Assembly (NCBI GenBank): GCA_963573385.1
Contig: CAUYLG010044469.1
Coordinates: 1-64,000 of the forward strand
Origin: Cacajao melanocephalus
Taxonomy: Eukaryota; Chordata; Mammalia; Primates; Pitheciidae
DNA length: 64,000 nucleotides
Direction of reading: 5' to 3'
A program made the position numbers and the translations under genes. This document shows, piece after piece, positions 16,206 through 28,292 of this stretch. Every line of letters starts with the position of its first letter. Position 1 is the first letter of the stretch. The notes beneath the pieces were generated by a model. The model was not told where the DNA came from. It worked only from the letters and a program-made list of their open reading frames with translations, and ran no database searches.

Positions 16206-16772
16206 CATTGCAACAATACTATTACTAAAATATTGCTCTGTTTCAGTTTTCATATAATTTTCTAGCCAAATAGCATTCAGTAACTCCCCATTGCTTCCTA
16301 GAAAAAAATCACGTTTGTATCATTCACAGTCTGAACTCAAACTTTGATTCAGCTTAATTACTTACTACATCATAAAGAGCAGTGCATGTTCTAAAGAATG
16401 TATCTCATTCAGTACCTGTGAGCACATGCTATTCTCCACACATTTGGGATTCTTCCATTAGAAAAGAAAAATGTGTTAAATCAACTTAATCCCAAGCCAG
16501 GATGATTTCAGATGGTTTCACAAAGGAACGTTAAGAACTGTGGAAGGAAAGAGTTAGGCAGAAGGTAATAAGGAGAAACTCTTTAGAACACTCTATAACT
16601 ACCTATTTTATTTCCTTTAATAAAGGTAAGTGTTTTCAATGTTCATTTAATCTATAATAGGAAGAACATTTTCTTGAATATCGAATACAATACAAAGTAG
16701 AAAATACAGCCCTCTTTTCTTTCCCCAAAGAAGCAACTTGAAAACTGCTGTACTTAAAATTCTTTCCTGTAT
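16206..16772. other. Unclassified sequence before the second L1
   Basis: AT-rich, with no gene and no repeat I can name. Some of the right-hand part may be eroded L1 3' tail. Confidence 0.5.
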
Positions 16773-16988
16773 TATTTTATTGCTATATTATAGTTGTACA
16801 TATTTGGGGGTACATAATCAAATCAGGGAAATTGTGATATCTACCACCTCAAATGATTATATTTTCTTTGGGTTGGAAACATTAGAATTCTTTTCTTCTA
16901 GCTATTTTGAAATATAGAATAAATTATTAACTATAATTTCCCTATTGTACTACAGAATACTAGAATATATTCCATCTGTCCAATTTTA

Positions 16989-17245
16989 CTTTTCTATGGA
17001 GGTAGGGTCTGGATCCGTCTCCTAGGCTGGAGTGCACTGGTGTGATCATAGCTTACTGCTGCTTCAATTTCCTGGGCTTAAGTGATCCTCCCACCTCAAA
17101 TTCCTGAGTAGCTGAGGTTACAGACATACTTCAATGTGACTGGATAATTGTTGCTCAGGCTGGTCATGAACTGCTGGTCTCAAGATCTTTCTACCTAGGT
17201 CTCCAAAAGGGCTGGGATTACAGGTATGAGCCACCCTGCCCAGCC
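16989..17245 (-). mobile_element. Old Alu nested in L1
   Basis: Antisense Alu with many substitutions (tctcctaggctggagtgcac, cctcccacctcaaattcctg, gctgggattacaggtatgag) and a shortened middle linker, consistent with AluJ age. Flanking words ccaattttact at left and ccaaccttatt at right resemble each other and fit the L1 target sequence, suggesting an eroded target duplication. Confidence 0.9.
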
Positions 17246-18340
17246 ACCAACCTTATTTTTGTACTCATTAACCAACTTCTGTTTATTCTCTGTTCTCCCA
17301 TCCCAGTCTCTAGTAACCACCATTCTACTCTATCCTTCCATTAGATACACTTCTTGAATTTTCACGTAAGTGACAACATGTGATATTTATCTCTCTGTGC
17401 CTGGATGATTTTACTAACATAATGACCTTCAGATCCATCCATGTTACTGAAAATGACAGAATTTCATTTACTTTTTTATGGCTGAATAGTATCTCACTTT
17501 GTATGTATAACACATTTTCTCTATCCATACATCCATTGATGGACACTTACATTGATTTCATATCTTGGCCATTGTGAACAGTGCTGCAATAAACATGGGA
17601 GCATGTATGTCTTTTTGATTTACTGATTTTCTTTCTTTTGGATATATATCTAGTAGTGGGACTCCTGGATCACATGGTAGTACAATTTTTAGTTTTTGTA
17701 GTAAACTCCATACTGTTTTACATAATGGCTGTACTTTATGTTCTCACCAACAGTGTACAAGCATCTTCCCTTCTCCACATCTGTGCCAGCATATGCTACT
17801 TTTTGTCCTTTTGATGATAGTTTTAATAACTGGGGTGAGATATCTTATTGTGGTTTTAATTTTCATTTCCTTGATAATTAGTGATGTTGAGCATTTTTTA
17901 ATATACCTGCTGGCCATTCATATGTCTTCTTTTGAGAAACACCTATTTATGTCCTTTGCTCATTTTTTAATTGAATTGTTTTTGGCTATTGAGATGTTTG
18001 AGTTTCTTATATAGTCTGATGATTATTTCCCTGTTAGCTAGCTTTCAAATATATTCTCCCATTCTGTATGTTTTCTCTTCACTTTCTTATAGTTCATTTT
18101 GCCATACAGAGCTTTTTAGCTTTATATAATCCCATTTGTTGTTTTTGCCTCAGTTGCCTATGCTTATCAGGTCTTACTCCAAAAATCTTTGTCCTAGATC
18201 AATGTCCTGTAGTGTTTTCCCAGTGTTTTCTTCTATAAGTTTCATAGTTTTAGGTCTTAGATTTTTCTAAATATAAGATATTATCTGTAAACAAGGATAA
18301 TTTGACTTCTTCTGTTCTAGTTTAAATGGCCTTTATTTAT

Positions 18341-18538
18341 TTATTTTATCACATTCCTAACTGTTCTGTCCAGAACTTCTGGTACTATGTTGAATAAAAG
18401 TGGTAAAAGTAGGCATCCTTGTCTCATTCCTGATCTTAGTGAAAAGACTCTCATTTTTTCTCCATTCAGTATCATATTAAATGTGGGCTTGTCATATGTA
18501 GTCTTTATCGTGTTGAGGTATGTTCCTTCTACACCCAA
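18341..18538 (-). pseudogene. L1 ORF2 RT fragment of the host L1
   Basis: A 65-codon frame retains L1 RT blocks: ILNGEKM, then GMRQGCLLLPLLFNIVPEVL, corresponding to the conserved RQGCPLSPLLFNIVLEVL region with substitutions. The frame then stops before the YADD region. Confidence 0.85.
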
Positions 18539-19306
18539 TTTGCTGAGGGATTTTATTATAAAAAGATTTGAATTTTATCAAATGCTTTTTCTGCATCTAC
18601 TGAAATGATTATATGTTTTTGCCCTGGTTCTGTTGGTGTAAGTTGTTACAGTTATTAATGATGTGTATGTTGAACCATCCTTTCATTCTTGGGATGAATG
18701 TCACTTGATCATAGTAAATGATCTTTTTAATATGTTGGTGAATTCTGTTTGCTATTTTTTGTTGAGAATTTTTGCATCTATGTCAATTAGTGATACTGGT
18801 CTGTAGTTTGCTTTTTGGTTGTGTCTTTGGTTTCAATATCAGGGTAATGCTTGCCTTATATAATGACTTTGAATGCATTTCATCCTCTTCAACTTTTGAA
18901 ATACTTTGAGCAGAATTATAACTAACTCTTCTTTAAATGTTAAGTACAATTCAGTAGTAAAGCCATCAGGTCCTGGGATTTTCTTGGATTAAAGACATTT
19001 TATCGCAGCTTCTATATATTTACTCTTCGTTGATCTGTTTAGGTTTTCTATTTCCTCATTGTTTAATCTTGGTGAAGTTTCATGGGTCCATGAGTTCATC
19101 CATTTCTTCTAGATTTTCTAATTTGTTGGTATATTGTTGTTAATAGTAGTCTCTAATGATTCTTTAAATTTCTGTGCTATCAACTGTAGTGTTTCCATCT
19201 TTCGTCTCTGATTTAATTTATTTGGATCATCCATTTTTCCTTAGTCTAGCTAAATATTTGTTGACTTTGTTTATCTTTACAGAAAAAGAGCTTTTTGTTT
19301 CTTCAT

Positions 19307-19316
19307 TCTGCATTTT
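19307..19316. repeat. Left target-site duplication of nested L1
   Basis: tctgcatttt, identical to 21532-21541. Removing the intervening 2.2 kb rejoins the host L1 in register (ctttttgtttcttca...ttttaactgttcaagttctg). Confidence 0.88.
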
Positions 19317-19725
19317 ATTAAATTTTAACTTTAAATTCTGGGATACATGTGCAGATCTTGCATGATTGTTACATAGGTATACACGTGCCGTGGTGGTTTG
19401 CTGCTTCCATCCCTCCATCACTTACATTAGGTATTTCTCCTTACGTTATCCCTCCCCAATCTCCCCAACCCCTGCTAGCCCTCCATTAGTTCCCCATCCC
19501 CAACAGACCCCAGTGTGTGATATTCCTCTCTCTGTGTCCATGTGTTCTCATTGTTCAACACCCACTTATGAGTGAGAACATACAATGTTTGGTTTTCTGT
19601 TCTCCTGTCAGTTTGCTGTGAATGATGGTTTTCAGATTCATCCATGTCCCTGAAAAGGACATGAACCCATCCTTTTTTATGGCTGCATAGTATTCCATGA
19701 TGTATATGTGCCATATTTTCTTTAT

Positions 19726-20348
19726 CTAGTCTATCTTTGATGGGCATTTAGGTTGGTTCCAAGTCTTTGCTATTGTAAACAGTGCCACATTGAACATACA
19801 TGTGCATGTGTCTTTATAATAGATTGATTTACAATCCTTTGGGTATATACCCAGTAATGAGATTGCTGGGTCAAATGAAATTTCTATTTCTATATCCTTG
19901 AGGAATTTCCACACTGTCTTCCAAAATGGTTGAACTAATTTACATTCCCACAAACGTGTAAAAGCGTTCCTGTTTCTCCACATCCTCTCCAGCAACTGTT
20001 GCCCCCAGCTTTTTTAATGATCTCCATTCTAACTGGCATGAGATGGTATCTCAATGTGGTTTTGATTTGCATTTCTCTAACGACCAGTGATGATGAGCAT
20101 TTTTTCATATGTTTGTTGGCCACATAAATGTTTTCTTTTGAAAAGTGTCTTTTCATATCTTTTGCCCACTTTTTGATGGTGTTTGTTTTTTTCTTGTATG
20201 CTTGTTTTAATTCTTTGTAGATTCTGAATATTGGTTCTTTGTCAGATGGGTAGCTTGCAAAAATTTTTTCCCATTCTGTTGGTTGCTGCTTCACTCTAAT
20301 GATTGTTTCTTTTGCTGTGCAGAAGCTCTTAAGTTTAATGGATTCCAT
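19726..20348 (-). pseudogene. L1 ORF2 C-terminal region, broken frames
   Basis: Two overlapping frames (19726-19995 and 19935-20348) carry the ORF2p C-terminal region: [20 protein letters not shown], then DMKRHFSKE, ending in an [17 protein letters not shown] block, and in the other frame FWKTVWKFLKDIEIEI. A frameshift near 19935-19995 splits them. Part of the nested L1. Confidence 0.93.
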
Positions 20349-20551
20349 TTGTCTATTTTGGCTTTTGTTGCCATTGCTTTTGGTGTTTTAGTCATGAAGT
20401 ACTTGACTATGCCTATGTCTTGAATGGTATTGTCTACATTTTCTTCTAGGGTTTTTATGGTGTTAGATCTTATGTTTAAATCTTTAATCCATCTGGAGTT
20501 GATTTTTGTATAAGGTATAAGGAAGGGGTTCAATTTCAGCTTTCTGCACAT
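20291..20551 (-). pseudogene. L1 ORF2 fragment downstream of RT
   Basis: An 86-codon frame with [20 protein letters not shown] and [14 protein letters not shown], the ORF2p segment between the RT and the C-terminal domain. It overlaps the next frame at 20291-20348, another frameshift in the same dead copy. Confidence 0.93.
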
Positions 20552-21141
20552 GTTTAGCCAGCTTTCCCAATACCATTTATTATGCAGGGTATCCGTTCCT
20601 CATTGCTTGTTTCTGTCACATTTGTCAAAGATCAGATGGTTGTAGATGTGTGGCATTGTTTCCAAGGCCTCTGTTTTTTTTCTATTGATCTATATCTCTG
20701 TTTTGGCACCAGTACCATGCTGTTTTGATTACTGTAGCCATGTAGTATAGTTTTAAGTCAAGTAGTGTGATGCCTCCAGCTTTGTTCTTTTTGCTTAGGA
20801 TTGCCTTGTCTATGTGGGCTCTTTTTTGGTTCCTAGTGAAGTTTAAGGTGGTTTTTCCCAGTTCTATGAAGAAGGTCTATGGTAGCTTGATGGGGACAGC
20901 ATTGAATCTATAAATTATTTTGAGCAGTATGGCCATTTTCATGATATTGATTCTTCCTAACCACGAGCATGGAATGTTTTTTCATCTGTTTGTGTCCTCT
21001 CTTATTTCCTTCAGCAGTGGTTTGTAGTTCTCCTTGAATTGGTCCTTTGGATCCTTTGTTAGTTATATTCCTAGGTATTTTATTCTCTTTGTAGCAGTTG
21101 TGAATGGGAGTTCACTTATGATTTGGCTCTCTGTTTTTCTG

Positions 21142-21426
21142 TTATTGGTGTATAGGAATGCTCTTGATTTTTGCACATTGATTTTGTATCCTGAGACTGC
21201 TGATGTTGCTTATCATCTTAAGGAGATTTTGGGCTGAGACAATGGGATCTTCTAAATATACTATCATGTCATCTGCAAATAGAGACAATTTAACTTCCTC
21301 TTTTCCTAATCGAATACTCTTTATTTCTTTTTCTTGCCTGATTGATCTGCCTCTGGGTAGAACTTCCAATGCTATGTTGAATAGAAACGGTGAGAGAGCG
21401 CACTTTTGTCTAGTGTCAATTTTCAA
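21142..21426 (-). pseudogene. L1 ORF2 RT core with FADD motif
   Basis: A 94-codon frame that keeps [11 protein letters not shown] and [21 protein letters not shown] is the RT catalytic box that L1 carries at this position (the FADD codons lie about 21265-21276). Upstream RT motifs are lost because the element is truncated 105 bp further on, and downstream continuity is broken, so no enzyme can be made. Confidence 0.93.
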
Positions 21427-21531
21427 AGGGAATGCTTTCAGTTTTTGCCCATTCAGTATGATATTGGCTGTGAATTTGTCATAAATAGCTTTTATTATTT
21501 TGAGAAATGTTCCATCGATACCTAGTTTATA

Positions 21532-21541
21532 TCTGCATTTT
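21532..21541. repeat. Right target-site duplication of nested L1
   Basis: Second copy of tctgcatttt, immediately after the truncated 5' end of the nested L1. Host L1 sequence resumes here. Confidence 0.88.
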
Positions 21542-22540
21542 TTTTTAACTGTTCAAGTTCTGCTCTAATGTTGTCATTTCTTTACTTCTACTAATTTTGA
21601 GTTTGGTTTGTTTTGCTTCACTAGTTTCTTGGGGTACATCATTAGGTTGTTTATTTGGAATCTTTCCTTTTTTTAATGTAGGCATTTATTGCTATAAAAT
21701 TCCCTCTTAGTTCCATTTTGCTGCCTCCCATAAGTGTGGCATTTTGAGTTTCCACTTTCATTTGTTTTAATTTTTTAAATGATTTCATTTTTAAATGATT
21801 TCATTGATGTATTTTTCATTCAGGAGTGTGAATGAACCTTGTTCATTTAATAAAATTGTATAAGTTTAGTATTTGTCATTTCCAAAGTTTGTCTTGTTAT
21901 TGATTTAACTTTTTTTAATCTGATAATATGTTTTAATTCATTGCTTTATATTTTTAGTGTTATCCTTTATAGGCTTTTTTTATTTTGTGATTACCATAAG
22001 GTTTACATTAAACATCCCATAGTTATACCAAGTATTTAAAACTGATGCCAACTTAAATGTGATAGCAAAAAAAAGAGGAAACAAACAAAAAATAGAAAAA
22101 ACTGTTTGCATTGATTTCCTTCTCCATTTTGAAATTAAGATATCAGAAGTTACATTTTTATATTGTTATCTCTTAACAAATTGTTATATTTTTAATAGTT
22201 TGGTGTTTTAGACTTCTTAGCAAAGATATCGGTGTTTTAAACACCACAATTACAATATAAGTATAATAATTATGCTAGTGACCTCTTCTATCAATTTGAA
22301 GAATTCCTTCATTACTTGTAATACTAGTTTTGTAGCAATAAATTCTCTTTCTCTCTTTTTTTTTTTAAATTCTCTCATTATTTGTTTGTCTGGAGAAGTC
22401 TTTATATTTCTCTAACTTCTGAATGATAACTTTGCTGGGTACAGTATTCTTAGTTGGCTTCTTTTTTTTCCTAACACTTTGAATATATTGTTTCACTCTC
22501 TCTTGGTCTGTGAGCTTTATGCTGAAGTCAGCTGACTGAA

Positions 22541-24059
22541 TTATTGGTTTTAAATTATTTCAGATTTTTATTAGTACATAGCAGTATGCTAGGTATGGCA
22601 GAAGGTGTGATTAAATTGAATAATACCTCCACTTAAAGTGTGTGACAAGAAATGTCACTATTTAGAAAAATAAGCAGTTTTCAACTATGCTCATAAATAA
22701 TCAAGCTCCTTGTTGGATGTCCCATTAAGCTACCATGAAAGGAATGAAACAGATATGGCAGCCATAAAGGGAAACTGATCACATAGAAATAGACTCACTT
22801 CTGTTCAGTAACTGATTTGGATCTCCACATTCCAATTATGACTTTCAATAAAATTTCTTAAATTGACTTTATAAAAGCAATGAATGGTTGGATAAATGTA
22901 CTTATGTGAAGCATTTTTACTTGACTCTGCTATATAAACTATATACCACTATTATTTATAATTCTGGCTATTCTTTTCTCGTGACTGAAGCATTTACCTC
23001 TATATTTAAGGTCCTTATTTTTGGAGCCAGGATTTCTGAAAATTGAATTCATTGTCAAAATGTTGAAGTAAAGGAAAATGGACAACCACTGAGTGTTATT
23101 TATTGAATCTAATGTAAGCTCTGGTGAAAAGATTTCTCCTAATATACAATGTAGCACCATAGTGATCCAGTATCCAGGCCAGAACAATCCCCTTTATTTT
23201 ATTACATTTTTTCCTCTGTAATGATAACAGTACTTTCAGACTGTTTTACTGCTCTTTATAATCATGCTTTTGAGAGTTGATTTTGAGAACCAAATCTCAT
23301 TTTTGACTTGCTTTTCAGATTATCTTGGCAAATGGCTAAATCTTATTTCATGTGAATGGAGTGTGTGGGAGTCCACAGAGTCACTGAGGGTACATTCTGA
23401 ATGTATGTGGTGAGGCTGACCCTGGCTCTCGTCTCCTTGGGATAACTAAAGGAAATCTGAGCTTGTCCTACATCAGTTTCTTTTTTTTCTCCACCCTCCT
23501 CCAGGATGGTTCCTATTTTGTTGATTCTTGATTTTTTGCAATGGAGAAAATAGTGAAAATATGAAAGAAACAGGTCAGTGAGGGTGTGTAAAAACTAAGA
23601 CTAAAAATGATTGTACAGGGTCATTGAGAGGAACAACCTTAGAAAAACTATATTTTCAATCAGAGCTTGTTACTTGCCATGTAGAATTTACCAGCTCTAT
23701 AATAAGGGGAAAATAATCTAGTTTCTAAAAGGAGTTTTTCCTTATTGTTGTAATATATGTCTTTTCTCTGCAGAAATACAAATAAAAGACAATTTTTAAA
23801 TTGCATTTGGTTGCATAAAGTAGCAATTAAAATATATTTTGTATTAATTAAAATATTTTGTATTAATTAATTTTGTATTACTTTTAGCCTAATACAACAT
23901 TATTATTACAACTGTACCTTATAGGCAAGTCTTTCACTAGGCTTAATAAATAATTTTATTATATATTATTATAATTGTATATTTTCTTTGCATATTTTAA
24001 AATTTATGTAAATTTATGTATATTTTTATATAGCATTTTTTTGTCTTAGTTTTTCTTTA
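22541..24059. other. Mostly unique AT-rich sequence
   Basis: I see no gene and no named repeat. 23340-23470 is a less AT-rich patch with no coding signal. Confidence 0.5.
23825..23879. repeat. Short AT tandem repeat, three units
   Basis: Units of 21, 19 and 15 bp, each beginning aattaa and ending ttttgtatt (23825-23845, 23846-23864, 23865-23879). Stepwise shortening suggests slippage. Confidence 0.85.
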
Positions 24060-24560
24060 ATCACTTAGGTTTTTAGATTTATCCATGTTCTTATGTATAC
24101 ACTGAATGTAATGTATTCAAAGGCTACATAAAACTTAAATCTTAACATTTTTAACTGTTTACTCTCCTGGTGCTGGCCACCAGGTTGCTCTTGATTCTTA
24201 GCTAGCGTACATTACACTGCAATGAACATTTTTCTATATTTTCTTTTATAGACCCATGTGAAAATTTATTTGAGGTATATATTCAGAAATACATTTGAGA
24301 TACATGCCCAGGAGTGGAATTAGTAAGGCAAAATTATGCAAACATTTAATTTGACTATCAGTACCCATCCAGGACAGCTGCTCCTGGTCAAACTTATTTA
24401 AAAAAAAAAAAGGTAATTTTCTATATTTTCTATTACTTATAAACATTTGGCTTTATCAGCTTTCTAATCTTTCCAGGTTAATAGGTGTAATCTGATGTTT
24501 TAACAGGTGTTTTAACCTTACATAATGTTATTTTAACTGTCATAATATATTTAGACTGAA
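24060..24560 (-). mobile_element. Highly diverged L1ME fragment
   Basis: Contains the antisense L1 3' landmark series in degraded form: ggttgctcttgattcttagc, 'actgcaatgaacatttttct' and ccaggagtggaattagtaag. The order and spacing fit an old L1ME, but identity is low and the borders are approximate. Confidence 0.55.
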
Positions 24561-25484
24561 TTATGTGGATTATAGTTTTTTCAATACTAAAAGCCTATAC
24601 TTCCCATTTAGAGTAAAACAAATCAGGACTATACCAGTCAAGAGGAAGATGTAAGTCTACATTTGCCTTTTTTTTTTTTAGGTTTGGAACACTGAAGAAG
24701 GTAAAAGTTAAAGAATCTATGTAGGTAACTGAGAGCTTAGCCCAGTGGCTCGTAATCATATAATGACCAACACGTCCTTTTATAATCAGTGCTTCATAAT
24801 GCACCTTTACTATTTTGAAACTAAATTTATAGGTAATCTGATTCATCAATACAATATTTTAAAAATATTGCTCCATGAGTAGTATAAAGGGGAAATGTAA
24901 AGAAATTAATTAACAATGAAATAATATGCTTCTCAATATGTAAATTAGTAGGCAGATCTATAATAGAAGACAGAAATAAATACATGCATCCTTACTCAGA
25001 ATCATAATAAAAGCAACAGCTATAGAAGCTCCCTGAAAGAGGTGTATTTTATTAGCAATTCAAATATTACAGCATTGCTGCTCATGATGTGCATTTCCAG
25101 TAGAATGAACAATTTTTGGCAGCCTTCTTAACAAAAAGAGTGAAACTTTGTCTCAGTTTATAGGTTAGTTGCATTTCTGGAAAGCTCAGTAACATTAAAA
25201 CCTAGTGAAAACTATGTTTTTCATAAAATAAAATTAGATTCCAGGATCAACATTTTCAAACAAGTCTTTCTCCCTGCATTAATGTCCAGCAAGATATTTG
25301 AAAGTGATGCAAAATGCATGTAAATTAATTTTGTGGGATTCTTTCATGCTCTAATGTGTTTGCCTCTGCCTGTGAAAGCAGCACATCCTTCAACAAACAA
25401 AATACTGCTGGACTTGTAAAACCACTCACTTGGCTAAATGAGTCTTTTACACCCAATCTAAGTATGTTTTTACTGGTTTTTAAA
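24561..25484. other. Unclassified AT-rich sequence
   Basis: No gene or named repeat. Short poly-T at 24670-24680. Frames of 60-84 codons lack any recognisable domain. Confidence 0.5.
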
Positions 25485-25636
25485 AATTTTATTTGTTTAT
25501 GTATGTATTTATTTATTAGAAATGGGATCTCATTATATTGCCTACACTGGTCTTGAACTCCTGATCTCAAGCAATTCTCTCACCTCAGCCTCCTGAACAG
25601 CTGAGATTATAGGCACAAACCACCACACCCAGCTAC
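25485..25636 (-). mobile_element. Free left Alu monomer (FLAM-like)
   Basis: A single antisense Alu arm: gaaatgggatctcattatat, cttgaactcctgatctcaag, 'cagcctcctgaacagctgag', ending accacacccagcta. It has no second monomer, so it is a FLAM or a very old truncated Alu. Confidence 0.8.
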
Positions 25637-25861
25637 TATTTTAAGTATAGTTAATTTAACAAGTCGGTAGCCAGTTACTGTCCAAGCTGAGCACACACCA
25701 ACTTCTAATTGCTCAACTCACTTAAATTACATATATAAAACCATGATGTATTGTGTAAAGTGATGAAATTTGATAAAGCTGGGTGGACCTCTCTCTTATT
25801 ATCTATGACAGAGACAGTAACTGCCAAAAATAGAGATCATAGGTTTTTTTATCTACTTGGA

Positions 25862-26050
25862 TTTGGATTCCAATTCTGGTTCTTTGGCTAGTAGTATAAA
25901 CTTGATCAAGTTACCCAACCTCCCTAAGCCTCCAACCCAACTTAAGAGACTAAGTTGTTAATATTTGCCATGTCATTGCTGTTTAGTACAAATAAAATAA
26001 TATATGCACATTCATGCCTCAGTGCAGGCAGTCAATGAATGTCAGTGTAC
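25862..26050 (+). mobile_element. MIR SINE
   Basis: Diverged MIR: ttccaattctggttctttgg, 'acttgatcaagttacccaac', ctccctaagcctccaaccc, and a 3' part with cagtcaatgaatgtca. Confidence 0.65.
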
Positions 26051-26601
26051 TTCCAATGATGGATGACATTCCTGTAAATGGACTTCGAGTCTTCCACTAG
26101 CACAATAGCCATTGCAATTTGCATGGCTTCCTCTCGACATACACAAGACATTTTGCTGATTGATCAACCCCTAATTTCAGGAGGACAGAATCACTTAAAG
26201 TAAAATCTTGAGAAATTTTAATGTTTTGGTATGAAAGAGAAAAAGACAGGTTAGTGAGAGAAAATATTCAGAAATAAAGAGAGTTGATGGAAATTTTGGG
26301 AATGAGATTTAGGTATCTTCTCTCAGATTCATTCTCATTCTGTACCATTCCATCAACCTTAAGATCGCAAAATAACTTGAGTTTCACGTTGGATGGCTAA
26401 CACCCTTTGAAATACTATACAAGAAGTATGCCATTCTCAGAGTTGTTCTTCATACGCTGAAGTGTCCAGTGTGTATGTCTGTGGGGGTGGGTACATTTAA
26501 AATACAGCTCTCTATTACATTTTATGATGAGCTTTAGATTATTAATGTAGGTATTCGAGCTCTACTAACTCCCTAATGTGAATTCTGTTATGGTGTACTA
26601 T
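26051..26601. other. Unclassified sequence
   Basis: No gene and no repeat recognised. The right end is the Alu target sequence. Confidence 0.5.
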
Positions 26602-26933
26602 TTAAAACTGTTGTTGTTTTTGTTTGTTTGTTCATTTTTTGGTTTTTTGAAGAGTCTTGCTCTGTTGCCCACACTGGAGTGCAGTGGCACAATCTCGGCT
26701 CACTGTAACCTCTGCCTCCTGGGTTCAAGCAATTCTCCTGCCTCAGCCCCCTGAGTAGCTGAGACCACAGGCACGAGCCATCACTCCCAGCTAATTTTTG
26801 TGTTTTTAGTAGAGACTGGGTTTCACCATATTGGCCAGGCTGGTCTCAAACTCCCGACCTTATGATCTGCCTTCCTCGGCCTTTCAAAGTGCTGGAACCA
26901 CAGGCTTGACCCACTGTGCCCGGTCTTAAAACT
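26602..26933 (-). mobile_element. AluS-like SINE with 8-bp target duplication
   Basis: Full-length antisense Alu at 26610-26925, with a decayed T/G tail (gttgttgtttttgtttgttt) at left and cccggtc at right. ttaaaact flanks it at 26602-26609 and 26926-26933. Confidence 0.96.
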
Positions 26934-28097
26934 TTTTTTTTTTGAAAGTAAAAACATAATCTGTCATATATCATTTATCATGTGACGCTGGTCCTAAAGT
27001 TAACTTTCCAAAATTCTTACAGAGAGGCCACTCTTGCCCAGGAATCACATTTTAATATTTACCTACATTGTCTTTTAAATTATGAACACATTTTAGAGAA
27101 ATAGGAACAGCTCCAGAGAGCACTTGGCCCCTTTAAATTTGTCCTCCAATCCATTGTTATTGATGAAGTACCACATCATAAAGAAAGTGGTTGCATTTAA
27201 TTTCCCCTTTTGGATCTAAGCACAAGAGCAAGTTTTGCAAAGCACTTATGCAGTGGTTGGAGATCCCTAGATGAAACATGGAGTAGAAGAGCATGGCATT
27301 ATAAATGGAGTGCAATGGCTTTTATCTCTTAGAGGTACAGTCTCATCGTTACCTCCTGCATCCCTTTAGCTGGGCACAATAGGATGGAAGGAGTGTGGGA
27401 GTGTTCAGGCACACAAGTGTGGGGAAGGGAGGTGGGCACAGAGAGATGAATAAAAAAGTGTAGGCTCAAAAGTTTCCAGAGTGAGAAACAAGAGGCGTAT
27501 TGCCAGGGGACAAATTTCCAATAGATTTGATGTTCTTTTATCTTGCTGTTGCTTTTCAAAAGTTGAAAGTGTCTGGGGGCAGATGCAACTGTCTGCATCG
27601 AGACAATCTGTTTGTTTTAACAGAACACTGCATTCAAAGCCTCTTGAACAGTGAGAGTTCAGATGATCTTCTGCTTTTACCTGGAGCAGAAAATAATCTA
27701 GTCTCACACTTCCATTGCTGCCAAAGTATGTGACTAATTACAGGAGAGAGCTTCTAGGGAGAGGCCAAATGTGGCTGAAGAGATAGAGGGGATAGACCCT
27801 GAACTCAGGAAAAAGATGCCATATTACCAAATGAATTGGGTGCTAGGACCAGATTGTCATGATGGTAAAGAATAAAAATAAAATGGACTTTTGAACTTGT
27901 AAAGGGAAAAGTCAAATTTAAACAAAAATAAGATTAATAAGAAATAAGGGTAAGCTTTGGGGCATAAAAGTTTTTAAAGATCTGTTCAAATAACTAAGAC
28001 TTGAGGACCAATAAAAACAAAAAGGAAGAGAAGAGAAATAGCATTTGACTTCTTACAGACGCTTTGTACCCTCAGCTAAGCATTTTGTTTTAATTAG
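26934..28097. other. Non-repetitive stretch, possibly the most gene-like by composition
   Basis: 27330-27750 is less AT-rich than its surroundings and free of recognisable repeats. Overlapping frames exist on both strands (27405-27707 minus, 100 codons; 27500-27733 plus, 77 codons), but neither has a domain, a splice-supported structure or a start context that I can defend. It is listed as a stretch to test for conservation, not as a gene. Confidence 0.5.
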
Positions 28098-28292
28098 TTC
28101 AATAATTTTCAAAATGTTGCCTCTGGACCAGCCACATCCACATTTCCTAGATACTTGGCATAAGTGCAAATTCTTGGAATCTACCCCAGACCTAGAGTCA
28201 GAGCTTCTGGGGGGTGGGGTTCAGTAATTGATGCTTTTAAACAAATCTTCCAGAAATTCCTATGTGCCCCAAAATTTGAGAGCCTCAGTGTG
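28098..28292. mobile_element. MER5A hAT-Charlie fossil
   Basis: Contains ttttcaaaatgttgcctctg, agtgcaaattcttggaatct, accccagacctagagtcaga, 'gcttctggggggtggggttc' and 'ccccaaaatttgagagcctc', which follow the MER5A order. About 190 bp, the usual full length. Confidence 0.9.

Larger units (their letters stand above)
19317..21531 (-). mobile_element. 5'-truncated L1PA-like insertion nested in older L1
   Basis: The 3' end lies at left (attaaattttaactttaaat, 'tgggatacatgtgcagatct', then the C-rich L1PA 3' UTR and 'cacttatgagtgagaacata'). Antisense ORF2 runs to the RT domain and stops at tccatcgatacctagttta. Length is 2.2 kb, so it is 5' truncated in ORF2. It is clearly less diverged than its host. 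A 10-bp duplication flanks it. The A-tail is almost lost. All reading frames are interrupted. Confidence 0.95.
16773..22540 (-). mobile_element. Older L1 (L1MA/L1M type), host of two nested insertions
   Basis: The L1 3' UTR is recognisable from tagttgtacatatttggggg and 'aatcaaatcagggaaattgt'. Antisense ORF2 follows up to the region that precedes it near 22.5 kb, where the match stops, so it is 5' truncated. It is interrupted by an old Alu (16989-17245) and a younger L1 (19317-21531). Around 18258-18266 the sequence jumps from the block after 'ttataagtttcatagtttta' directly to tttctaaatataagatatta, skipping roughly 0.7 kb of the L1 order. Frames are broken throughout. Confidence 0.9.

Noticed and set aside
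27405..27733. Overlapping 100- and 77-codon frames on opposite strands in repeat-free sequence
   Set aside because: No recognisable domain, and overlapping frames on both strands are expected by chance at this length.
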